A DNA stretch of 6,093 nucleotides from Candidatus Blautia equi (GTDB taxonomy: Bacteria; Bacillota; Clostridia; Lachnospirales; Lachnospiraceae): NCBI GenBank assembly GCA_018064695.1, contig JAGHUU010000066.1:1-6093 (forward strand), given 5' to 3'. Of this stretch, positions 1 through 5,953 are shown in pieces. Under the pieces are notes generated by a model, which was not told the origin of the DNA, searched no databases, and was given only the letters and a program-made list of their open reading frames with translations. Position 1 is the stretch's first letter; each line of letters opens with the position of its first letter. The position numbers were made by a program, and so were the translations under genes.

Positions 1-40
1 ATTATTAAGTATATATTATGTGAAGAAAGGATAGCTTATA

Positions 41-823
41 ATGAAACACAAACTGAAATACGTCGTTCACCTGATGTTCCTGGTTCTTATGCTTGCCTGT
101 ATGTCCGCTCAGACTGCATCAGCTGCTGCAAAGCCGCCAACCAACGGATGGTACACTGCCGCTGACGGACATAAATACTATTACAAAAACGGAAAGATGC
201 TGAAGGGCTGGCAGAAAATCAGCGGTTACTGGTATCGCTTTAACGGAACCGGTCTTATGAATACCAACTGCATCGTTCCTTCCAAGGATGGCCTGGGCTG
301 GCGATATGTTGGTCATGACGGTATCTACTGTACAGACAAAGCTGTGCAGAGAGCTGTAAATATGGTCATGGCACACTCCGATCCGGCAAAGAGCAACGGA
401 AAGAGAATCGGCGAAGTTTACAGATACATGAAGAGCAAAGCCAGATATGCCTATAACTCCAAAAAAATGTCAACAGCTGTCATTCCGGAGATGGCGAATA
501 TCTATATGACACAGTTAAAGGGTGATTGCATCACTACTACCTGTGGATTTGCCTACATTCCTCTGGTGCTTAGATTTAATGTCCGCATCCAGAGCGGAAC
601 CTGCGGATCAAAGACCAATCCACACACCTGGCCGGAGATCTACTGTACAGATTACTGGTACATTTTTGACCTCAGTCGTGAGTATCATCCGATCTACGGC
701 AAATATGGCTGGTATAAGATCAAAGCCGGAAAGAGCTACGACGTTTTATATCGCCCAGAAAAAACCTACACCGTACAGGTGAAAAAAGGACAGGTAGTCT
801 GGACAGAGTCCAAAGCCAAATAA
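41..823 (+). CDS. Secreted cell wall-binding-repeat protein with transglutaminase-like domain
   Basis: The 260-residue product starts with a basic, then hydrophobic signal peptide (about residues 1-28) and a plausible signal peptidase I site after Ala-Ser-Ala at 26-28. Residues 36-73 form a GW/YY-rich segment (GWYTAADGHKYYYKNGKML, then GWQKISGYWYRFNGTG) typical of choline/glucan-type cell wall-binding repeats, so the protein probably sits on the cell surface. The C-terminal half carries a transglutaminase-like (papain-fold) signature: Cys163 in GDCITTT, His195 in NPHTWPEI and Asp210 in YIFDLS, with the family's usual 15-residue His-to-Asp spacing. Bacterial members are often peptidases or crosslinking enzymes; the substrate here is unknown. 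Cys20 lies in a poor lipobox (M-L-A-C), so lipoprotein anchoring is possible but less likely. The start is supported by AAAGGA at 26-31, 9 nt upstream. In-frame TAA-TGA stops end it and a terminator follows, so it appears to be separate from the downstream operon. The fold call is good; the function is open. Confidence 0.85.
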   Translation: MKHKLKYVVHLMFLVLMLACMSAQTASAAAKPPTNGWYTAADGHKYYYKNGKMLKGWQKISGYWYRFNGTGLMNTNCIVPSKDGLGWRYVGHDGIYCTDKAVQRAVNMVMAHSDPAKSNGKRIGEVYRYMKSKARYAYNSKKMSTAVIPEMANIYMTQLKGDCITTTCGFAYIPLVLRFNVRIQSGTCGSKTNPHTWPEIYCTDYWYIFDLSREYHPIYGKYGWYKIKAGKSYDVLYRPEKTYTVQVKKGQVVWTESKAK

Positions 824-840
824 TGATACGAAAAGAACAG

Positions 841-887
841 GCAGTATATCCCGTTACGTGAACAGGTGACAGGGTATACTGCTTTTT
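841..887 (+). terminator. Intrinsic terminator after the transglutaminase-like gene
   Basis: GCAGTATA (841-848) pairs with TATACTGC (875-882). After one bulged base on each arm the stem continues with CCC/GGG and GTTAC/GTGAC (one G-U pair), leaving an 8-nt loop at 858-865. A TTTTT tract follows at 883-887. This is a long, stable stem with a U tail placed 17 nt after the stop codon, and it separates the first gene from the rnfC2 operon. Confidence 0.85.
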
Positions 888-928
888 GGTGAAACGTAAT
901 AGAATATTAACATCCTGAATGATAACAC

Positions 929-957
929 TGGATAATTTAGACAAACTGTGCTATACT
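929..957 (+). promoter_or_regulatory. Predicted sigma-A promoter (extended -10) of the rnfC2-metV-metF operon
   Basis: The -10 element TATACT (952-957) is preceded by TGC (949-951), an extended -10 motif. A weak -35 match TGGATA (929-934) lies 17 nt upstream. Transcription would start near 964, giving an untranslated leader of roughly 28 nt, too short for a riboswitch. Nothing else was recognised in the 104 nt between the preceding terminator and the TTG start. This is a prediction from sequence alone. Confidence 0.55.
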
Positions 958-978
958 GAAACTTACATTATTATATAA

Positions 979-994
979 GGAAGGTGAGCAATTG
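979..994 (+). promoter_or_regulatory. Ribosome binding site that selects a TTG start for rnfC2
   Basis: GGAAGGTGAG (979-988) contains AAGGTGA, a long match to the anti-Shine-Dalgarno sequence, and lies 7 nt before TTG at 992-994. The first in-frame ATG is at codon 81, well inside the conserved MetV-like domain. TTG is therefore the only sensible start. Confidence 0.8.
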
Positions 995-2956
995 GAAAAC
1001 TATACCAAGTATAAGCTGAAAAGCAATGAAGAGCTTGCAGCAGTATTAGCTGATAAAGATAATGTGTTCATCATTGCATGTAACAAATGTTTCAAACAGT
1101 TTGAAACAGTGGACGAGCCGGATCTCGGTGAGTTTGAAAAGATCGTTGCTGATCAGGGAAAGACCGTTACCGGTACTGCAAAGGTTGATTTCCTGTGCAA
1201 CGCAACACAGACAGAAAAGAAATTAGAAGGCATGATCCCGGAGGGAACCGAAAATGTCTTCGTTATTTCCTGTGGTCTGGGTATCCAGACAGTAGCCGGC
1301 ATGGCAGGAAAACCTGTTTATGCTGCCAGCAACTCCCTGAACTATACAGGACATCACGGCATGGCGCTCACAAAGAAAGCCTGTGATGCCTGCGCACAGT
1401 GTTATCTGAACGTGACCGGCGGTATCTGCCCAATCGTTGACTGCTCCAAGAGCCTGGTAAACGGCCAGTGCGGCGGCGCTAAAAACGGTAAATGTGAGGT
1501 AGACCCAAATAAAGACTGTGCATGGGAGAACATTTATCAGAGATTAAAGAAACAGGGCCGTCTGGAGGAGTTCTTAGCTCAGCCTGTACAGCTCCGTGAC
1601 TATTCCAAAGTAAACTTCAAGGTCATCAACGAATATGTAAAATCTATTCGCGACAGCAGATTTGCCGGCTACTACGGCGGTGTTCATCCATCCGAGCGTA
1701 AAGAGCGCACCGAGCATCTGGCACTTCAGACCTTCCCGGCTCCAAAGATCGCCGTTATCCCTGTATCCATGCACTTAGGTGCACCTGCTACTCCTATCGT
1801 AGAGGTTGGTGATAAGGTTAAAGTAGGACAGAAGATCGCAGAGGCATCTTCCTTCATCAGCGCACCGGTTCATTCTTCTATCTCCGGTACCGTAATCGCT
1901 GTTGAGCCACGTCCACACGTAACCGCAGGAATGTGCAATTCCATCGTAATCGAAAACGACGGCCTGAACGAGCTTCATGAATCCGTAAAACCTAACAAGA
2001 GCCTTGAAGAGCTTGAGCCGGCTGAGATCATTGCCATCGTTAAAGAGGCAGGTATCGTTGGTATGGGTGGTGCAGGATTCCCTACCTGTGTAAAATTAAA
2101 TCCTGGAAAACCTGTGGATACCGTTATCCTGAACGGCTGCGAGTGTGAGCCTATCCTTACCGCAGACCACAGAGTCCTTCTTGAGTATGCTGACGACATC
2201 ATCTTCGGTCTGAAAGCTATTATGAAGACCGTTAACGCCGAAAAAGGTGTTATCGTTATCGAGGACAACAAGCCTGACGCAATCGAGCTTATGCAGGCAA
2301 AAGTTGCTGACATTGAAAACATCGAAGTATGTGTTGCCAGAACCAAATACCCACAGGGTGCTGAGAAGACCCTCATCAAACGCGTTACCGGCAGAAAGGT
2401 TCCAAGCGGAAAACTTCCTGCAGATGTAGGATGCGTTGTTGACAACATCAGTACCGTAAAAGCAATTGCTGATGCCATCAAGACCGGCATGCCTCTTATT
2501 GAGCGTGTGATCTCCGTAACAGGCGAGCACATCCCGAACCCTGCAAACTTCGTAGCTAAGATCGGTACCAACGTAAAAGATCTGGTTGACGCATGCGGCG
2601 GCATCGTTGGTGATGATGTAACTGTTAAGGCCGGCGGTCCTATGATGGGATTTGTGGCAAAAGACCTGAACATCCCTGTTATGAAGGGATCCAACGGTAT
2701 CATTGCCATTGACACAGAATATTCCACTCCTGTTGACTGTATCAAGTGCGGTCGCTGCGTGGATGTCTGTCCACAGGAACTCACTCCTCTCCACTTTGCT
2801 AAGCTGGCTGATGAGGAGAACTGGCAGGCTATGCTGGAAGCTAACGTAATGGATTGTGTAGAGTGCAGATGCTGTGAATATATCTGCTCCTCCAAGATCC
2901 CGATCGTAAGCAAGATCAAAGCCGGAAAAGGTGCGATAAGGGGGATGAAGAAGTAA
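992..2956 (+). CDS. rnfC2: RnfC2-type NADH-oxidising subunit of methylene-THF reductase, with N-terminal MetV-like domain
   Basis: The 654-residue protein is a two-part fusion. Residues 1 to about 205 match the cysteine-rich MetV / MTHFR C-terminal family: C30xxC33, C69, C94, C131xxC134xxC137, C146, C151, C160, C168 and C176. Residues from about 227 on are RnfC-like. They comprise an N-terminal barrel-sandwich domain (HPSERKERT, then SAPVHSSISGTV near 290-302), a Complex I 51-kDa-like nucleotide/FMN domain (GMGGAGFPT at 357-365, NGCECEPILTADHR at 381-394), an SLBB-like stretch near 500-550, and two [4Fe-4S] motifs (C583xxC586xxC589xxxC593 and C622xxC625xxC628xxxC632). In Acetobacterium woodii, RnfC2 joins MetV and MetF in an NADH-dependent methylene-THF reductase; the same soluble cytoplasmic role is inferred here. 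It differs from the membrane Rnf RnfC by the MetV extension and by its neighbours, since no rnfDGEAB genes are present. The gene starts with TTG and heads the operon. Automated annotation may simply call it RnfC. Confidence 0.88.
   Translation: MENYTKYKLKSNEELAAVLADKDNVFIIACNKCFKQFETVDEPDLGEFEKIVADQGKTVTGTAKVDFLCNATQTEKKLEGMIPEGTENVFVISCGLGIQTVAGMAGKPVYAASNSLNYTGHHGMALTKKACDACAQCYLNVTGGICPIVDCSKSLVNGQCGGAKNGKCEVDPNKDCAWENIYQRLKKQGRLEEFLAQPVQLRDYSKVNFKVINEYVKSIRDSRFAGYYGGVHPSERKERTEHLALQTFPAPKIAVIPVSMHLGAPATPIVEVGDKVKVGQKIAEASSFISAPVHSSISGTVIAVEPRPHVTAGMCNSIVIENDGLNELHESVKPNKSLEELEPAEIIAIVKEAGIVGMGGAGFPTCVKLNPGKPVDTVILNGCECEPILTADHRVLLEYADDIIFGLKAIMKTVNAEKGVIVIEDNKPDAIELMQAKVADIENIEVCVARTKYPQGAEKTLIKRVTGRKVPSGKLPADVGCVVDNISTVKAIADAIKTGMPLIERVISVTGEHIPNPANFVAKIGTNVKDLVDACGGIVGDDVTVKAGGPMMGFVAKDLNIPVMKGSNGIIAIDTEYSTPVDCIKCGRCVDVCPQELTPLHFAKLADEENWQAMLEANVMDCVECRCCEYICSSKIPIVSKIKAGKGAIRGMKK
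1413..1476 (+). repeat. Duplicated MetV-core segment, copy 1 (within rnfC2)
   Basis: This 64-bp stretch matches 3367-3430 in metV with six mismatches by my reading. Identical runs of 22, 17 and 17 bp are interrupted by a 7-bp variable patch and one A/T change. It encodes the TGGICPI...CSKSLVNGQCGG core. The rest of the two domains is clearly more diverged at the DNA level, so this is the best-preserved part of a domain duplication. Confidence 0.8.
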
Positions 2957-2957
2957 T

Positions 2958-3581
2958 ATGTTAATTACCGAATTAAAATCAAAAGAAACCATTTGCTCCC
3001 TGGTAGCCGGAAAGAAAGCTTTTATCATCAACTGCCACGGATGTAAAGAAGTACATTTCCCTGAAGAAGAGGCTAAGGCTCTCCAGAGCGAGCTCTGCGC
3101 AGCAGGAAATGTAACCGGAATTTTTACAACTGACTATATCTGCAACCCGGAAAACAGTGAGCTTCGTCTCTCCAAACATCAGGCAGAGATCGACGCAGCT
3201 GATATGATTCTCGTATTCTCCTGCGGCGTAGGTGTACAGACCATCGCTTCCATGTATGAGGATAAAAAAGTCTGTGCTGCATGTGATACTTATGCACTGC
3301 CAGGTTTCCAGGGCGTTACTCCATTAGAGTACGACTGCAAACAGTGCGGCGAGTGCTACCTGAACCTGACCGGCGGTATCTGCCCAATTACTGCTTGCTC
3401 CAAGAGCCTGGTTAACGGCCAGTGCGGCGGTTCCAAGAACGGCAAGTGTGAAGTAGATCCTGATATGGAATGCGGATGGGAGCGTATTTACAGACGCCTG
3501 AAACAGATCGGACGCCTTGACGTATTAAAATGCCCTACCCAGGTGCGCAACTACGCAACTGATGAAGATCTGAAGAAATAA
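2958..3581 (+). CDS. metV: MetV, iron-sulfur/zinc-type partner subunit of methylene-THF reductase
   Basis: The 207-residue protein belongs to the MetV / MTHFR C-terminal family and is full length. Cysteine motifs run through it: C26xxC29, C62, C89, C106xxC109, C127xxC130xxC133, C142, C147, C156, C164 and C172, with the family core TGGICPITACSKSLVNGQCGG at 138-158. In characterised acetogens MetV binds MetF and carries metal centres that pass electrons to MetF flavin. Its ATG lies only 1 nt after the rnfC2 stop, and the purine-rich stretch at 2938-2953 inside rnfC2 provides the ribosome binding region (AAGGGGG at 2938-2944), so translational coupling is likely. It is a paralogue of the first ~200 residues of RnfC2 and adds the C106/C109 pair that the fused copy lacks. 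No signal peptide or membrane segment is seen, which fits a cytoplasmic complex. Confidence 0.9.
   Translation: MLITELKSKETICSLVAGKKAFIINCHGCKEVHFPEEEAKALQSELCAAGNVTGIFTTDYICNPENSELRLSKHQAEIDAADMILVFSCGVGVQTIASMYEDKKVCAACDTYALPGFQGVTPLEYDCKQCGECYLNLTGGICPITACSKSLVNGQCGGSKNGKCEVDPDMECGWERIYRRLKQIGRLDVLKCPTQVRNYATDEDLKK
3367..3430 (+). repeat. Duplicated MetV-core segment, copy 2 (within metV)
   Basis: This is the partner of 1413-1476 in the same orientation, 1954 bp downstream. It encodes the conserved cysteine core of MetV. Direct repeats of this length could allow rare recombination that deletes the RnfC module between them; that is inference. Confidence 0.8.
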
Positions 3582-3584
3582 TGA

Positions 3585-3598
3585 TTTGCGAAAGCAAA
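3585..3598 (+). other. Small GNRA-tetraloop hairpin between metV and metF
   Basis: TTTGC (3585-3589), loop GAAA (3590-3593) and GCAAA (3594-3598) form a perfect 5-bp stem capped by a GNRA tetraloop, just after the metV stop. No uninterrupted T tract follows, so it is not a terminator. It may be a small mRNA stability or spacer element. It is short enough to be chance. Confidence 0.4.
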
Positions 3599-3626
3599 AA
3601 TATTAAATAGTTAGGAGTAATGAGAT

Positions 3627-4505
3627 ATGAGAATTACAGATTATTTTAATCGTGGTGAATTTGTAGTCACAGCAGAAGTAGGACCTCCGAAAGGAATCCA
3701 CATTGAAGGCCTCGTAGAGGAAGCAAAAGAGTACTTAAGCGGCATCACCGCAGTAAACGTTACCGATAACCAGTCCTCCGTTATGAGAGTTGGTTCTCTT
3801 GCTACCTGTAAAGTTCTGAAAGATGCAGGCTTAAACTCCATCTTCCAGCTTACCTGCCGTGACAGAAACCGTATCGGTCTTCAGTCCGACATCTTAAGTG
3901 CAGCTATGCTCGGCATCGACAACATCCTCTGCCTTACCGGTGACCATACCAAGATGGGTGACCACCCAGGTGCAAAACCGGTATTCGACCTTGACTCCGT
4001 ATCCCTTCTTCACACTGTATGCCAGTTAGAGAAAGGTATCGACCTTGGCGGAAACGAGTTAGTAGGCGAGCCTCCTAAATTCGCAAAAGGTGCAGTAGTA
4101 TCCCCATGCAGCGACTCTGTAGACGCACAGCTCGCTAAAATGGAGAGAAAAGTTGCAGCAGGCGCTGACTTCTTCCAGACCCAGGCTGTATTTGAGCCTG
4201 AGAAATTCATCGAGTTCATGGAGAAGGCTAAACAGTTTGGAAAACCAGTACAGCTTGGTATCGTAATTCCTAAGAACGCTGGTATGGCTCGTTACATGAA
4301 CAATAACGTAGCTGGTATCCACGTACCGGATGAGATGATCGAAGAGCTGAAAGCTGACAAAGAGAAGACCAAAGCCGGCATCACCGGTGTTGAGATCGCA
4401 GCACGTATCATCAGAGAGTGCAAACCATACTGCCAGGGTGTTCATATCATGGCTCTTGGATGGGAAGCAAAAGTTCCTGAGATCCTGAAACTTGCAGGTC
4501 TTTAA
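3627..4505 (+). CDS. metF: Methylenetetrahydrofolate reductase, catalytic flavoprotein subunit
   Basis: The 292-residue protein spans the whole MTHFR TIM-barrel family length. It reduces 5,10-methylene-THF to 5-methyl-THF using FAD or FMN. Key positions can be matched by eye to E. coli MetF: Glu17 in TAEVGPP (Glu28), Asp106 in CLTGDHTK (Asp120) and Gln186 in FQTQAVFEPE (Gln183). TDNQSS (46-51) lies in the conserved early barrel region. The E. coli enzyme takes electrons directly from NADH; short MetF proteins encoded with metV instead rely on partner subunits, here MetV and RnfC2. AGGAG (3613-3617) lies 9 nt before the ATG. The gene is 45 nt after metV and is followed by a strong terminator, so it is the last gene of the operon. 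Product: methyl groups for methionine synthase or for acetogenesis. Confidence 0.95.
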   Translation: MRITDYFNRGEFVVTAEVGPPKGIHIEGLVEEAKEYLSGITAVNVTDNQSSVMRVGSLATCKVLKDAGLNSIFQLTCRDRNRIGLQSDILSAAMLGIDNILCLTGDHTKMGDHPGAKPVFDLDSVSLLHTVCQLEKGIDLGGNELVGEPPKFAKGAVVSPCSDSVDAQLAKMERKVAAGADFFQTQAVFEPEKFIEFMEKAKQFGKPVQLGIVIPKNAGMARYMNNNVAGIHVPDEMIEELKADKEKTKAGITGVEIAARIIRECKPYCQGVHIMALGWEAKVPEILKLAGL

Positions 4506-4530
4506 TTCTTAACTGAATCAAAAATATCAG

Positions 4531-4566
4531 AAGGAGTGCCGCATGAAGATGCGACACTCCTTTTTT
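4531..4566 (+). terminator. Intrinsic terminator of the rnfC2-metV-metF operon
   Basis: GGAGTG (4533-4538) pairs with CACTCC (4555-4560). After one C/A mismatch, CGCAT (4540-4544) pairs with ATGCG (4549-4553) around a GAAG tetraloop. TTTTTT follows at 4561-4566, and AA at 4531-4532 can extend the stem. It begins 25 nt after the metF stop. Confidence 0.92.
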
Positions 4567-4597
4567 CTGCTTCCGAGGGAAACATTTCGGAAAAAAC

Positions 4598-4626
4598 TTT
4601 ACATTTTCACGAATATCTGTTAAAAA
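4598..4626 (+). promoter_or_regulatory. Possible distal serA promoter
   Basis: TTTACA (4598-4603) is followed after 17 nt by TAAAAA (4621-4626), with TG at 4618-4619 as an extended -10. The -35 is good but the -10 is a weak match inside an A-rich tract. The region is very AT-rich, so a chance match is quite possible; the same DNA could instead act as an upstream element for the nearer promoter. Confidence 0.3.
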
Positions 4627-4646
4627 AAAACATTTTTTGCAACACC

Positions 4647-4672
4647 TTGCCACTACACTTCTGTGATACAAT
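4647..4672 (+). promoter_or_regulatory. Predicted proximal serA promoter (extended -10)
   Basis: TACAAT (4667-4672) is preceded by TGA (4664-4666), forming an extended -10. No good -35 sits at 17 nt; the nearest TTGCCA (4647-4652) is only 14 nt away, so the extended -10 and AT-rich upstream DNA would have to carry recognition. Transcription would start near 4679, leaving a leader of about 40 nt with no T-box or riboswitch. Confidence 0.5.
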
Positions 4673-4704
4673 AAAGCGCACGAAGAAATGTTTTTCTGGT
4701 GAAG

Positions 4705-4723
4705 AAGGAGAATGATCATTATG
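4705..4723 (+). promoter_or_regulatory. Ribosome binding site deciding the serA start
   Basis: AAGGAG (4705-4710) is only 1 nt from the upstream in-frame ATG at 4712, too close to serve it. It lies 10 nt from the second in-frame ATG at 4721. The start MTKVCC at 4721 is therefore preferred over MIIMTK at 4712. Confidence 0.8.
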
Positions 4724-5887
4724 ACAAAAGTTTGTTGCCTGAATCCTATCGCTGAGGTAGGTACCAAGAATTTTACTGATGAATATGCACTGACCGACAA
4801 CCTGCAGGAGGCAGACGCAGTCCTGGTCCGCAGCGCAGCTATGCATGACCTGGAGTTCCCTGAGTCTCTGGTAGCCATTGCACGTGCAGGTGCCGGCGTA
4901 AACAATATTCCGCTGGACAGATGTACCGAGGAAGGTATCGTAGTATTTAATACACCGGGCGCTAACGCTAACGGCGTTAAAGAGCTTGTAATTGCAGGTA
5001 TGCTTCTTGCAGCCCGCGACATCGCAGGCGGTGCAGAGTGGGTACGCGCAAATAAAGAGGACCAGAACATCTCCAAAACCATGGAGAAGGCTAAAAAGAA
5101 ATACGCAGGAACCGAGATCAAAGGCAAGACCCTTGGCGTTATCGGTCTTGGTGCTATCGGTATTGAGGTTGCAAATGCAGCTGACGCCCTTGGCATGAAG
5201 GTTATCGGCTATGACCCATACCTTTCCGTAACCGGTGCACTTCGCCTTTCCCGTTCCGTATCCATCGTGGACAGCATGGATGCACTCTTTGTAAAGAGCG
5301 ATTACATCACCCTTCACGTTCCGCTTCTGGATGCTACCAAGGGAACCATCTGCAAAAAGACTCTGGATATGATGAAAGACGGCGTAGTTATTCTGAACTA
5401 TGCGCGTGATCTTCTTGTAAACGATGATGATATGGCAGAGGCTCTTGCAAGCGGCAAAGTAAAACGCTACATGACCGACTTCCCTACTCCAAAGACAGGA
5501 GAGATGGTAAACGTATTTGCTACCCCACACCTTGGCGCTTCCACCGAGGAGTCCGAGGACAACTGTGCTATCATGGCAGTAGATGAGCTCCGCGATTACA
5601 TCGAGACCGGACGTATCCGCAACTCCGTAAACTATCCAAACTGCTTCCTTGCTCCAGAGGCATGCGCAGCACGTATCTGTATCCTGAACGTAAACAAACC
5701 GAATATGATCGTACGTTTCTCCGCTATTCTCTCCGAGGCAGGAATCAACATTCCTAACATGTCCAACAAGAGCCGCGGTGAGGCAGCATACACCATCATC
5801 GACTGCGACACCACTCCAAGCGATGAGCTGATCGACAAGATCCGTGCCATCGACGGCGTAAAGAAGGTTCGTGTGATCTACTATTAA
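4721..5887 (+). CDS. serA: D-3-phosphoglycerate dehydrogenase with C-terminal ACT domain
   Basis: From the preferred start the protein has 388 residues. It oxidises 3-phosphoglycerate to 3-phosphohydroxypyruvate with NAD, the first step of serine synthesis. A D-2-hydroxyacid dehydrogenase substrate domain flanks a Rossmann domain with GLGAIG at 142-147 and Asp165 at the end of the next strand, which favours NAD over NADP. Catalytic Arg229 (YARDLLVN) and His270 (TPHLGAST) are present. The segment that normally reads DVFxxEP and holds the catalytic Glu reads TDFPTPKTGE instead, with Pro at the Glu position and a shortened loop. I recall similar DFP-type sequences in clostridial SerA proteins, so this may be a subfamily feature. 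Residues about 318-388 (ILNVNKPNMIVRFSAIL, then DGVKKVRVIYY) form an ACT domain, the usual site of serine feedback. The gene has its own promoter region and terminator and no serC next to it. A related 2-hydroxyacid dehydrogenase specificity cannot be excluded, but the ACT domain favours SerA. Confidence 0.9.
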   Translation: MTKVCCLNPIAEVGTKNFTDEYALTDNLQEADAVLVRSAAMHDLEFPESLVAIARAGAGVNNIPLDRCTEEGIVVFNTPGANANGVKELVIAGMLLAARDIAGGAEWVRANKEDQNISKTMEKAKKKYAGTEIKGKTLGVIGLGAIGIEVANAADALGMKVIGYDPYLSVTGALRLSRSVSIVDSMDALFVKSDYITLHVPLLDATKGTICKKTLDMMKDGVVILNYARDLLVNDDDMAEALASGKVKRYMTDFPTPKTGEMVNVFATPHLGASTEESEDNCAIMAVDELRDYIETGRIRNSVNYPNCFLAPEACAARICILNVNKPNMIVRFSAILSEAGINIPNMSNKSRGEAAYTIIDCDTTPSDELIDKIRAIDGVKKVRVIYY

Positions 5888-5904
5888 TTCTATATTCTGC
5901 GAGC

Positions 5905-5934
5905 AAAAGGGAGCTTTTAAAAGCTCCCTTTTTT
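5905..5934 (+). terminator. Palindromic intrinsic terminator after serA
   Basis: AAAAGGGAGCTTTT (5905-5918) is followed directly by its exact reverse complement (5919-5932), and the T run extends to 5934. In RNA the AAAAGGGAGC/GCUCCCUUUU arms form the stem around a short AU loop. It starts 17 nt after the serA stop. Because the flanks are A/T on both sides it could also stop transcription entering from the right, with a shorter T tail on that strand. Confidence 0.9.
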
Positions 5935-5953
5935 GGTTACAGTTCACACGGCA

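Noticed and set aside
992..2956. Annotation as RnfC of the membrane Rnf complex
   Set aside because: No rnfD, G, E, A or B gene is adjacent, and the N-terminal MetV domain and the metV-metF neighbours point to the soluble RnfC2 of methylene-THF reductase.
1975..3031. Two open frames of more than 300 codons on the - strand opposite rnfC2
   Set aside because: Both are shadows of a well-supported gene with conserved motifs on the + strand. No ribosome binding site or family resemblance supports them.
4543..4623. A 26-codon ORF (starts MKMRHSFF) with GAAGGAG 6 nt upstream
   Set aside because: Its ribosome binding site and start codon are arms of the metF terminator hairpin, and the peptide has no recognisable feature. 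It is probably fortuitous.
4712..4720. Upstream ATG (MIIM...) as the serA start
   Set aside because: The Shine-Dalgarno AAGGAG ends 1 nt before this codon, too close for initiation. The ATG at 4721 has suitable spacing.
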